From Streptomyces sp. NBC_00457 (GTDB taxonomy: Bacteria > Actinomycetota > Actinomycetes > Streptomycetales > Streptomycetaceae), in assembly GCF_036014015.1 (NCBI RefSeq), contig NZ_CP107905.1, forward strand, positions 62,001 to 126,000: a DNA stretch of 64,000 bases, given 5' to 3'. Numbering within the stretch: the stretch's first letter is position 1; the number at the start of each line of letters is the position of its first letter. This document shows, one piece after another, positions 44,319-52,232 of this stretch. Under the pieces are notes generated by a model. It was not told the DNA's origin. It saw only the letters and a program-made list of their open reading frames with translations, and made no database searches. A program made the position numbers and the translations under genes.

Positions 44319-44380
44319 GAATGCCTCGGGGTGATCTGACGGGCGGCCAAGGGCAGTGGCTGGAGCCGCTGTTGCCGTCA
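44319..44380 (+). pseudogene. N-terminal scrap of an IS5-like transposase
   Basis: The frame MPRGDLTGGQGQWLEPLLPS resembles the MPRGDLTDxQWxxLEPLLP start of IS5-type transposases and then stops. It abuts the IS4 target duplication. Confidence 0.45.
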
Positions 44381-44401
44381 AGGGCGCCTTCCTTGCGCCT
44401 C

Positions 44402-44716
44402 TCAGGTCGAGGGGAGCACTGACGCGCCCGCCTTGGCGACGATCTCCTGCAGAGCCGCGACGTGCTGGTCGAAGGCCGCCCGGCCGACGCTGGTGAGCCT
44501 CGCCGACGTGCGCGGCCGCTTTCCGACGAAACCCTTACGGATCTCGATGTAGCCGGCGCCCTCAAGCGTCGTGAGCTGTTTCGACAGGGCGGAGTCCGAC
44601 AGGCCGGCGCTGTCGCGCAGGAACTGGAAGTCCGCCCACTCGGTGGCCGCGAGCAGGGAGACGAGCGAGAGCCGGGTGGGTGCGTGGATCAGCTCGTCGA
44701 ACTTGGGCGTGATCAC
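44402..44716 (-). CDS. Winged-helix (MarR/ArsR-like) transcriptional regulator
   Basis: The GTG at 44716 overlaps the stop of the upstream membrane-protein gene. The 104-aa protein is a compact winged helix: IHAPTRLSLVSLLAATEWAD, then LRDSAGLSDSALSKQLTTLE (recognition helix) and YIEIRKGFVGKRPRTSARLT (wing). It belongs to the single-domain 'transcriptional regulator' group next to small membrane proteins in Streptomyces. The inverted TACTTTCC repeats upstream of the operon are its likely operator, giving autoregulation. Confidence 0.8.
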   Translation of the reverse strand: MITPKFDELIHAPTRLSLVSLLAATEWADFQFLRDSAGLSDSALSKQLTTLEGAGYIEIRKGFVGKRPRTSARLTSVGRAAFDQHVAALQEIVAKAGASVLPST

Positions 44717-45198
44717 CGTCGGCTCCCGGACCGGTTCGCGAGCATGAGGCCCTGACGGTACCGCGTGTACGTCGGTCCACCGACGACAAGGATCACGGCG
44801 GTGATCGAGGCACCAATGGTCGCGGCGTACGAAACCCCGGACGCCTTCAGGATGAGCGTTGCCGCCAGCGATACGCCGACGATGACCGCCGCGAAGGCTA
44901 GGTCCGCGGCCATGATACGGGGGCCGAACAGGCTGTTGTGGGGCTGGGCGCTACGGACCGAGCGCAACGCCACCAACCCAACTGTGGTGAGCACACCGGC
45001 CACGAACAAGGCGGTGGCCATCCCCTGGACGAGACCACCTTGGGTGGTGTCGACGACCGCTGCGAACGCGACCATCAGGAAGGCGATGGCCCCCCAGAAC
45101 CAGCGGGGAAGGCTGGCCATCCGGATGATCTGCTCCTGCCGCTGGTCGATCTCGGTGAGCGCGCGCGCGGCCTCTTCCGGCCGTACCTGGTCAGTCAT
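44713..45198 (-). CDS. Four-TM membrane protein cotranscribed with a wHTH regulator
   Basis: The ATG at 45198 has GGAGGG upstream. The 161-aa protein has an N-terminal helix (EEAARALTEIDQRQEQIIRM) and four membrane segments: WFWGAIAFLMVAFAAVV, VQGMATALFVAGVLTTVGLV, IMAADLAFAAVIVGVSLAAT and AATIGASITAVILVVGG. It resembles permease-type proteins found beside MarR/PadR-like regulators, which often handle toxic compounds, but has no transporter signature. Overlap with the regulator gene shows a two-gene operon. Confidence 0.75.
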   Translation of the reverse strand: MTDQVRPEEAARALTEIDQRQEQIIRMASLPRWFWGAIAFLMVAFAAVVDTTQGGLVQGMATALFVAGVLTTVGLVALRSVRSAQPHNSLFGPRIMAADLAFAAVIVGVSLAATLILKASGVSYAATIGASITAVILVVGGPTYTRYRQGLMLANRSGSRR

Positions 45199-45213
45199 TT
45201 GCCCTCCTCGCAG

Positions 45214-45266
45214 TACTTTCCTGCAAGGAAAGTAGCGTGGAGTTTCCCAACCGGCAAGTACTTTCC
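45214..45266. promoter_or_regulatory. TACTTTCC operator repeats
   Basis: TACTTTCC-TGCAA-GGAAAGTA is a perfect 8-bp inverted repeat (45214-45234), and a third TACTTTCC half-site lies at 45259-45266. They sit 16 bp upstream of the membrane-protein/regulator operon, where a repressor would block transcription. TACTTT-type palindromes are common operators of such small wHTH repressors. Confidence 0.65.
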
Positions 45267-45351
45267 CAGCAGGCATCGCTGCCGTTACTGAGCTCTTCGG
45301 ATTGTTGTCGGGGGCAGTGACGTGTGGTGATCCCTGCGGTAGGCCCGTGGT

Positions 45352-45834
45352 ATGCGGTACGCACAGGGTGGTGGGCTGACCGCGGAGCGGCGGCGGTTTC
45401 GCGAGCGGATCCGGTTCGAGGCTGGTGAGCAGTTCGCTCGTGGTGAGAGAACCGCGGTGATCGCGAAGGACCTGCGGGTAAGTGAGCGGTCGGTGGAACG
45501 CTGGCGTCGCGCCTGGCGGCAGGGCGGGATGGCCGCGCTCGCCTCCGCTGGACCGCCGAAACTGCCCCGGCTGACCGATGAGCAGTTCGCCGAGTTGGAG
45601 AAAGAGCTGGCGCGGGGGCCGGCCGTGCACGGCTGGGAAGACCGGCGCTGGACCCTGGCCAGGATCAGAGTGCTGATCGCCCGGAAGTTCAGGCTGGACT
45701 GCTCGTCGGCGGCGGTGTGGCGGCTGCTGCACCGGCACGGCTGGTCCTGGCAATCTCCCGCCCGCAGAGCCCTCGAGCGTGACGAGCAGGCTGTGGGCCT
45801 GTGGAAGAAGGATGTGTGGCCGCACGCGGAATGA
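45352..45834 (+). pseudogene. N-terminal half of an IS630-family transposase
   Basis: The frame encodes FEAGEQFARGERTAVIAKDL, RVSERSVERWRRAWRQGGMA and LIARKFRLDCSSAAVWRLLH, the two helix-turn-helix domains of Streptomyces IS630 transposases. It ends at ALERDEQAVGLWKKDVWPHA, just before the DDE catalytic domain would start. An IS5 fragment follows immediately. The remnant lacks catalytic residues. Confidence 0.8.
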
Positions 45835-45857
45835 CTGCGGCGGCGCTGGGCGCGCGG

Positions 45858-46301
45858 TCGACCGGGCTGGGGCCGCTTTTGGGCCCCTGCGTGCGGCCCG
45901 GACGTGGGAGGAGTCGATCACCGCCCGCGACCAGTCCAGCTGGTTCTTCGAGCGCAGCTTGTTCAGCAGTAGCTGGTGCAGTTGGTCCCAGACGCCGGCC
46001 TCGTTCCAGGCCGCCAGGCGGCGCCAGCACGTCATGCCCGAGCCGAAGCCCAGTTCCTGCGGGAGGTACTCCCACTGGATGCCGGTGTGCAGGACGAACA
46101 AGATCCCGCACAGGGCTTGACGATCGGGCACTCGAGGTCTGCCCTCGACCTGCTTCGGGGGCGGCTCGGGCAGCAACGGCTTGATGAGCGACCACAGTTC
46201 ATCCGACACGATCCAGGGTCGTGACTGACGCTTCCCCATGCCCACATCAACGAACGATCAAGCGGACAGTCACATGAACAACCCGCTTTTGTTAGAGCCA
46301 G
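45858..46301 (-). mobile_element. IS5-family fragment (left end and N-terminal transposase part)
   Basis: On the minus strand it starts with the element end CTGGCTCTAACAAAAGCGGG (46301 downward) and encodes MGMGKRQSRPWIVSDELWSL to RGPKAAPARST. It differs from the copy at 50336 by AGVWDQLHQ against AGVWGQLHQ. It stops where it joins the IS630 remnant. The 23 bp outside its end are the same as those outside the second copy. Confidence 0.8.
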
Positions 46302-46692
46302 TAAGCGCGTCTGGAGGCGCGGGCGCTCTCGTGATCTCGTTGGGCACTGAGGACGGCGCGCTGATCGGTGCATCGTCAGGACACCGCCCACGCGCACGGA
46401 CCGGCAGCCCGGCTCCGCGGCGGAGGGGGCAGGCCGAGCGGTGGTGTGCCCGCTCCCTGGCCACCGGCACGTCCGTGGCTTTGCACGCTCACCCGCCGCC
46501 TGCACGAGGGGAGTCCCGGCAGGCGCGGTAACCAATTCGGCTCCACACTGAAGGCTGTGACCGTCCCTCACGAAACGCCCCGGGACCGAAGCCGCCGGGA
46601 AGGGGGAACGTTCACTCCGACTACGCGTCTTTCCCGCAGCCTCCAGCGAGATCCGGTCCGAGAACGCGACATCCAGTCACCTGGGAGGCGCT
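46302..46692. other. Gene-free stretch between IS5 fragment and small membrane-protein gene
   Basis: The first 23 bp (46302-46324) repeat, inverted, the sequence at 50313-50335. Beyond that I see no gene with actinobacterial coding character. Confidence 0.4.
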
Positions 46693-46842
46693 GTGCCCCT
46701 CATAGCTCTGTGCCTGCCCGCGCTGATGATGGCTTTGATGCTTGCGATGGGGATGCTCGAGGACGTCGTGCTCCGCGGCCCACCGTCTCCTCCGGAAGAG
46801 ACGGAGCGTCCTGAGGCCACTGCACACGAGCCCGGGCCTTGA
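46693..46842 (+). CDS. 49-aa small membrane protein
   Basis: The GTG at 46693 has GGGAGG 4 nt upstream. It encodes MPLIALCLPALMMALMLAMG, a single hydrophobic helix, then a short Glu/Pro-rich cytoplasmic tail. Small one-helix proteins of this shape are frequent in Streptomyces. Function unknown. Start signal and codon bias support a real gene. Confidence 0.6.
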   Translation: MPLIALCLPALMMALMLAMGMLEDVVLRGPPSPPEETERPEATAHEPGP

Positions 46843-46884
46843 GTCGTAGGACTCGCTGGACCCTGACAACTCCACAGACTCCGT

Positions 46885-47559
46885 TCACTGGACTGACCGG
46901 GAATGCTCACCGGATGCCTGGCCGGAATCTGGTGCTGGTGCAGCAAGTCCGAGGGCGTCCCTGCGTGTGGCGACGTCATCGAACTGTTGGATGAGTTCCC
47001 TGACACGGTGTTGCGTGGTGGCTTGCGTGCCGATCTGGCTCTGCGCGCGGAGGAGTTCACCGTAGATGGCTCCGTACCTTCCGCAGAGCATGATGGATTC
47101 CTCGGCGCGGTCGTGCAGGCCAGTTGCGTAGGGCGCGGCGATGGTCACCGCGGCGAGGCAGGCCAGTGCGGAAATCACTACCTGTGCTCTGAAGCGGGAA
47201 CCGTCGGCGATGACCGGCCAGGCGGCGAGCCCTGTGATGATGCTGAGTGTGGCCCCAGCGATGTGGTACACGCGCGCCCTGTGCAGCAGACGAACCGATT
47301 CTCTCGGCGTTCGTTTCACCCAGTAACGAGCACGTACGGCGCTGCTGTCGAGCTGGCGCAGGATCGTGCCGTCGACATGCTGTACAGCGGCACGACTCTT
47401 CTGTTGTCTGACAAACGTCAACAGCACATTAATCACTCCCGTACTCGTCCGGTAGTGATTCCACAGTGCCGTCAGTTGATCGCGCTTTTCCAATGCAACG
47501 CGCCGGTTCCCGGGTAATGGACGCTCCCAGCCGCCGATCAGCTGTATGCCCGCGTGCAT
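46885..47559 (-). CDS. SLATT-like two-TM membrane protein
   Basis: The 224-aa protein has RRVALEKRDQLTALWNHYRT, a polar N-terminal region, then VYHIAGATLSIITGLAAWPV (TM1) and VVISALACLAAVTIAAPYAT (TM2), followed by a long helix (AEESIMLCGRYGAIYGELLR). Two adjacent helices flanked by coiled segments is the SLATT arrangement of predicted pore-forming effectors in nucleotide-signalling conflict systems. No cyclase or SLOG gene is adjacent, so it may be an orphan or a membrane protein of other function. Confidence 0.5.
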   Translation of the reverse strand: MHAGIQLIGGWERPLPGNRRVALEKRDQLTALWNHYRTSTGVINVLLTFVRQQKSRAAVQHVDGTILRQLDSSAVRARYWVKRTPRESVRLLHRARVYHIAGATLSIITGLAAWPVIADGSRFRAQVVISALACLAAVTIAAPYATGLHDRAEESIMLCGRYGAIYGELLRAQSQIGTQATTQHRVRELIQQFDDVATRRDALGLAAPAPDSGQASGEHSRSVQ

Positions 47560-47637
47560 TTGCGGTCACTGCGGGGTGGGCGCATAGTGTGAAACGAGCC
47601 AGCTGGGTGTTTTCAGCTGAAGGAAGTACTGTGCGCC

Positions 47638-47672
47638 GGAGCCCCGGCCCGATTACGGCGGGCCGGGGCTCC
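47638..47672 (-). terminator. Strong terminator with a 14-bp stem
   Basis: GGAGCCCCGGCCCG and CGGGCCGGGGCTCC pair perfectly around a 7-nt loop, about 70 nt past the stop of the secreted-protein gene (47741-48190). Confidence 0.75.
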
Positions 47673-47740
47673 TGGTGACGCATCGGTGGGACGGTCACAT
47701 CCCGCGGCGCCTACTTCGGGGTCGGTCGCTGCGCGGTCCC

Positions 47741-48190
47741 TTAGTTGTCGATCACGCGGAAGCTGCCATCGCCAGTTCCGTCACCAACTCCGAAGCTGGA
47801 GTCACCAGGCAGGACCACGGCGACGGGGTTGCCATTGTTGCAGTTGGTCCCGTCGAAGAACTCAACGACCCTGTCGGTGTCGTTGGCGATGTTGAAGGTG
47901 CCGGTGGCGAGGGTGTTCAGGTTGGTCACGCTGACGCAGGCTCCCGGGTCGTCCGAGTACGTCCGCTCGTTGATCTGGATCTTGCCGTCGTCCTTCTTGT
48001 GCCCGTCGTGGTCCTTCTTGTAGCCGTCGTCCTTCCAGTCGTGGTCGCCGCCGCCACCGAGGGGGGCCGAGGCAGGACGGGCGGACGAGGCGGACTGGGG
48101 GGAGTCCGCGGAGGCGTAGGTAACGCCGGTGACAGTCACGGCCACGGCAGCCGCAGAGGCTGCGATCAGGGCGACGGTACGCGTCTGCAT
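47741..48190 (-). CDS. Secreted hypothetical protein with charged linker
   Basis: The ATG at 48190 has AGGAG upstream. A signal peptide (TRTVALIAASAAAVAVTVTG ending near YASA) is followed by a Gly/Asp/Lys/His-rich stretch (GGGGDHDWKDDGYKKDHDGH, a possible metal-binding linker). A C-terminal domain of ~75 aa (ACVSVTNLNTLATGTFNIAN; VEFFDGTNCNNGNPVAVV) ends in DGSFRVIDN and carries two cysteines. The C-terminal domain resembles small beta-rich exoproteins of Streptomyces. Function unknown; the following terminator indicates a single-gene unit. Confidence 0.75.
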   Translation of the reverse strand: MQTRTVALIAASAAAVAVTVTGVTYASADSPQSASSARPASAPLGGGGDHDWKDDGYKKDHDGHKKDDGKIQINERTYSDDPGACVSVTNLNTLATGTFNIANDTDRVVEFFDGTNCNNGNPVAVVLPGDSSFGVGDGTGDGSFRVIDN

Positions 48191-48866
48191 ATCAGTTTTC
48201 TCCTTCTTGCAGGGAAATCGGCTGATCTGCCGATCTGGAAATGAACCTACGGACGTCAATTTCCGACGGCATCTCGAAGATCACTAACGTGTGACGCGCA
48301 GCCGCCAACCGGACGCACGCGAAAGCACCTGACGAGCAGTCCGAACTTCCCTGATACCTCGTCAAATAGCTGCAATTGCAGGAAGTTTGGCGAGGAGATT
48401 AAGCCAAGCCGGTGAAAGAACCGGCGGCCCTTCACCCTGTCGGAACATCGGAAGCATGTCGGACGTTGACACCACCTCAGAATCATCACCTGACTGCTTG
48501 TCAAGGACGGCAGGCTGCCTCGCGAGTCTCACCGAGGCTGAGGACTGGCAGGAGGGCCCCGATCAGCTCTGATGCGATGCACTGACAGGCGGGGGGTGCC
48601 GGTCCGGACTGCGAGGGGAAACTGCACTCCCGCCACCCGTCGCGCCGCCAGGCCATGGGCACACTGGCCGCTGGCGTCGCGGGTCCTGGAGCGGGAGGGA
48701 GGCCGTTGCGGCGCCGCGGCGGACCGCTCGCGCCGGCCAGGGACGAGCATGCACGCCGACCGCGCCGATCACCGGGGACAGGCTCGGCTCAGCGTCCGTC
48801 GCACGCTCCCCGTTCCGGGACAGCAGCAGCGCAAACGGCCATACGGCCGTCAGTACCGAGCTGCCA
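48191..48866. other. Stretch without clear genes, left of IS256 copy 2
   Basis: It contains the promoter side of the secreted-protein gene and only short frames. One of 38 codons (48456-48572, MSDVDTTSESSPDCLSRTAG) has a weak upstream GGA and is unsupported. The last 8 bp are the IS256 target duplication. Confidence 0.4.
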
Positions 48867-50291
48867 GATCGTGTCCCGTGAAGTGGTGTAGCCGAGCCGT
48901 GGTCCGGAACGCGCGGTGTCCGCCCCGGGGCGTGCATCCGCTGACCGTGCGTGCTCCCTGAACAAGGGCAGGCCATCGCGCAAGTCTCCCTGGTGAACGG
49001 GCAGTTCAACCGGAGGAGCACGCGATGGCCTTGTCCCAGTCTGAGCTCATGCGGCTGCTTGAGTCACTACATCGGGCGGATGGAGTTGAAGCAATCAGGG
49101 TGGCGTGCGAGCGCATCCTGCAGGAGCTCATCGAGGCCGAGGCCACCGAGACAATCGGTGCGGCCCCGGGCGAGCACACGGCGACGCGCACCACTTGGCG
49201 CAACGGGCACCGTGAGCGTCTGCTGACCACGCAGGCCGGCGACCTGGACCTGAAGATCCCGAAACTGCGGACCGGGTCGTTCTTCCCCTCCCTGCTGGAA
49301 CGCCGGCGCCGGATCGACCGGGCGCTGTTTGCCGTGGTGATGGAGGCATACGTGCACGGAGTGTCGACTCGCTCGGTCGATGACCTGGTCAAGGCACTCG
49401 GCGCGGACTCCGGGATCTCCAAGTCCGAGGTCTCCCGCATCTGCGGCGAACTGGACGAGGAACTGACCGCGTTCAAGGAACGGCCGCTGGATCACACCGT
49501 CTTCCCCTACGTATTTCTGGACGCCACGTACTGCAAGGCGAGGGTGAATCACCGGATCGCCTCGCAGGCCGTGGTCATCGCCACCGGGATCTCTGCCACC
49601 GGGCACCGCGAGATCCTCGGCCTGATGGTCGGCGACAGTGAGTCGAAGCCGTTCTGGACCAAGTTCCTGCGCTCACTGCGGGCCCGTGGCCTGGAGAACG
49701 TCCAGCTGGTCATCTCCGACAGCCACAGCGGGCTGGTGGCCGCGATCCGCACCGTCTTCCTGGGTGCGGCGTGGCAACGCTGCCGGGTTCACTTCGTCCG
49801 GGACGTGTTCTCGGTGATCGAGAGGGGCTCCGGGGAGATGGTCGCCGCCACCATCCGCACCGTCTTCGCCCAGACCACCGGCGAGCAGGTCCGCACCCAG
49901 CTCAACGTGGTAGCCGACATGCTCGGACGGCAGTTCCCGCAGGTCAAGAAGATGCTGCTGGAGGCGGCGACGGACATCACGGCGTTCGCTGACTTCCCGC
50001 CGGCGCACTGGAAGAAGATCTGGTCGACCAACCCGCTGGAACGGCTGAACCGGGAGATCAAACGACGGGCCGATGTCGTCCAGGTCTTCCCCAACCCCGC
50101 AGCCCTGGACCGACTCGCCGCTGCGGTCCTGGCCGAACTCCACGACGAGTGGCAGGTCTTCGACCGCCGCTACCTCTCCGAAGCCTCCATGGCCGATCTC
50201 CTCACCACGCCGACCCCGCCCGAACCGCAGATCACGTCGCAACCGGAATCGAAACAGCTGCCGTGACTACACCACTCAGCGGGACATGACC
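48867..50291 (+). mobile_element. IS256-family insertion sequence, copy 2
   Basis: The 1425-bp element has the same ends as copy 1 (GATCGTGTCCCGTGAAGTGG and the complementary right end) and a perfect 8-bp target duplication AGCTGCCA at 48859-48866 and 50292-50299. It is in the opposite orientation to copy 1, about 31 kb away, so recombination between them would invert the intervening DNA. Confidence 0.93.
49025..50266 (+). CDS. IS256-family (Mutator-type) transposase
   Basis: The 413-aa product is identical to that of copy 1. The catalytic acidic residues lie in VFLDATYCKARVN, LVISDSHSGLVAAI and STNPLERLNREIKRR. It is intact and preceded by GGAGGAGC close to the ATG. The C-terminal tail (EPQITSQPESKQLP) runs to within 25 bp of the right IS end. 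Confidence 0.93.
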   Translation: MALSQSELMRLLESLHRADGVEAIRVACERILQELIEAEATETIGAAPGEHTATRTTWRNGHRERLLTTQAGDLDLKIPKLRTGSFFPSLLERRRRIDRALFAVVMEAYVHGVSTRSVDDLVKALGADSGISKSEVSRICGELDEELTAFKERPLDHTVFPYVFLDATYCKARVNHRIASQAVVIATGISATGHREILGLMVGDSESKPFWTKFLRSLRARGLENVQLVISDSHSGLVAAIRTVFLGAAWQRCRVHFVRDVFSVIERGSGEMVAATIRTVFAQTTGEQVRTQLNVVADMLGRQFPQVKKMLLEAATDITAFADFPPAHWKKIWSTNPLERLNREIKRRADVVQVFPNPAALDRLAAAVLAELHDEWQVFDRRYLSEASMADLLTTPTPPEPQITSQPESKQLP

Positions 50292-50391
50292 AGCTGCCAG
50301 GCGCAAGATGCCGCCCGCGCCTCCAGACGCGCTTACTGGCTCTAACAAAAGCGGGTTGTTCATGTGACTGTCCGCTTGATCGTTCGTTGAT

Positions 50392-51091
50392 GTGGGCATG
50401 GGGAAGCGTCAGTCACGACCCTGGATCGTGTCGGATGAACTGTGGTCGCTCATCAAGCCGTTGCTGCCCGAGCCGCCCCCGAAGCAGGTCGAGGGCAGAC
50501 CTCGAGTGCCCGATCGTCAAGCCCTGTGCGGGATCTTGTTCGTCCTGCACACCGGCATCCAGTGGGAGTACCTCCCGCAGGAACTGGGCTTCGGCTCGGG
50601 CATGACGTGCTGGCGCCGCCTGGCGGCCTGGAACGAGGCCGGCGTGTGGGGCCAACTGCACCAGCTACTGCTGAACAAGCTGCGCTCGAAGAACCAGCTG
50701 GACTGGTCGCGGGCGGTGATCGACTCTTCCCACGTCCGGGCCGCACGCAGGGGCCCAAAAGCGGCCCCAGCCCGGTCGACCGCGCACGCCCGGGCAGCAA
50801 ACACCACATCATCACCGACGGCCAAGGGATCCCGCTCGCGGTGTCTCTGACCGGCGGAAACCGCAACGATGTCACACAACTACTGCCCCTGTTGGACAAG
50901 ATCCCGGCAGTGGCCGGAGTCGTCGGTCGGCCGCGCAGACGGCCGGACATGCTCTTCGCCGACCGCGGCTACGACCACGACAAGTACCGACGGCTCTTGC
51001 GGCAGCGCGGCATCACGCCCGCGATCGCCGAGCGTGGCCAGCCGCACGGGACGGGACTGGGCACCTTCCGCTGGGTCGTTGAGCGGACGAT
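50392..51091 (+). pseudogene. IS5-family transposase (OrfA/OrfB with frameshift site), split by the intron
   Basis: The first frame encodes MGMGKRQSRPWIVSDELWSL to DSSHVRAARRGPK. At C-CCA-AAA (50754-50760), a canonical -1 slippery heptamer, the sense passes to the -1 frame: SGPSPVDRARPGSKHHIITD, ADRGYDHDKYRRLLRQRGI and FRWVVERT, which holds the DDE residues. The C-terminal WLHGFRRLRIRWERRDD resumes at 51797, after the intron. An OrfAB fusion by -1 frameshifting is normal for this IS group. Activity here depends on correct splicing; if the intron is inactive the gene is dead. Confidence 0.75.
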
Positions 51092-51787
51092 GTGCGCCAC
51101 GAGGCGCTCTGTTGTATTCCCGGCTCAGCCGGGAGGAACTCGGAAGGAGGTTCCTGGGCCCGATGACTTACCTGGATCCGAAAGGTGAAGGGGACAACAG
51201 CATGTCAGCAAACCAGCAACTGGGCTCAGTTGTCAGAGACGGTGTGCTGGGGAGGCCCGCGCGATATGGCGAAGACTGGATTGTTTGAAGCCCAATCTCC
51301 AGCAGATGCAAGTTCTCATCCGCCGGAAGGACAGCTGAAACCGGTGCCGCACTCTGCACGGGGTTCGATCGTGCCCTCGTGCACCTCCGGCGTGCGGAGC
51401 GATGCCCAGCGAGGACATTCAAGGAGATGAGTGGGACGCCTACGTCGCGCTAGAACGTACAGACAGAGACGAACGTGGGATCGCCTACGGGACGCGAGTC
51501 CTATGGCGACGGAGGCCCCGTAGTAGTCGCCGGAGTAACGACCGGCCGGGGAGGACGGGAAAGCCGTCCACAGGGCGAAGGGGGCCAGGTGACTCGGACA
51601 CTCAGACCCGGGAGGTATGCGAAATGCAGATCGCCGCAACGGCGTTGTGTGTCCTGCGCGAGCAGCCTGAATCGCTCACGCTGTCGTCACTGGAGAGCCG
51701 GATGATCGGGAAACCATCACGTCCGGTTCGGCGGGAGGCCGCGCGGAAAAGGACCTGCCACGGCAGACACCTCGCCGCGCGGCCGAC
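51092..51787 (+). mobile_element. Group II intron, apparently lacking a reverse transcriptase ORF
   Basis: The insert starts with GTGCGCC, the GUGYG 5' consensus. It contains GGGAAAGCCGTCCACAGGGC followed by GAAGGGGG, sequence typical of the region just before or around the intron ORF. It carries a textbook domain V (51695-51729) and a domain VI-like stem GGCCGCGCGG/CCGCGCGGCC (51737-51784), and ends near GAC at 51787. No frame resembles a reverse transcriptase. The 3' boundary is uncertain by a few bases: ending at 51787 joins the exons out of frame, ending at 51792 restores WxxxxxERT-x-SWLHGF but lacks the AY end. Confidence 0.75.
51695..51729 (+). ncRNA. Group II intron domain V
   Basis: GAGCCGGA pairs with TCCGGTTC (one G-T pair), TGAT with ATCA above a two-base CG bulge on the 3' side, and the tip is GG-GAAA-CC. 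The AGC catalytic triad, the 2-nt bulge and the GAAA tetraloop are all in the expected places. Confidence 0.85.
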
Positions 51788-52232
51788 CCGTCCTCCTGGC
51801 TGCACGGTTTCCGCCGCTTACGGATCCGCTGGGAACGACGCGACGACATCCACGAGGCCTTTCTCGGACTTGCCGTCTGCCTGATCACCCACCGGCACGT
51901 CCAGAGGCTTTGTTAGGGCCAGTAAGGCCTGGCATCACAACCGGGAGACCGACGATGCGTTCTGGCAAGTGCCCCAGCCCCGTGTACGAACCGGCCCTGC
52001 GGTAGGGCCAGGCAGGTACCAGACCCGCTGCTTTGAGGCTGGCCCCGGGCAGAGGGCATCACGCGAGAGGAACAACCGGCTCCGCCTGTCCGTACTATCT
52101 CAACACCAGGCACCTTGCGGCAGCAACGGCGCCCCTGCAGCGCCGCCAGCACAAACCAAGAGGATGCGGCACGGCATGAAGCCGTCCCGCAGAGCCTGTA
52201 CCACGGCCGCAAGCCGAGAAAGGGTCAACACC

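Larger units (their letters stand above)
50336..51922 (+). mobile_element. IS5-family (IS427-like) element carrying a group II intron
   Basis: The ends CTGGCTCTAACAAA (50336) and TTTGTTAGGGCCAG (51909-51922) are inverted repeats, with TTA and TAA just outside. The 1587-bp span contains about 890 bp of IS5-type element, the usual length, split by ~700 bp of intron-like sequence at 51092. The right part encodes WLHGFRRLRIRWERRDD and ITHRHVQRLC, the normal transposase end. Confidence 0.8.

Noticed and set aside
16425..50291. A composite transposon bounded by the two IS256 copies
   Set aside because: Each copy has its own different perfect 8-bp duplication, so the 31-kb region did not move as one unit.
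51185..51884. Small ORFs inside the group II intron as an intron-encoded protein
   Set aside because: None shows reverse transcriptase or maturase motifs, and their codon usage is poor.
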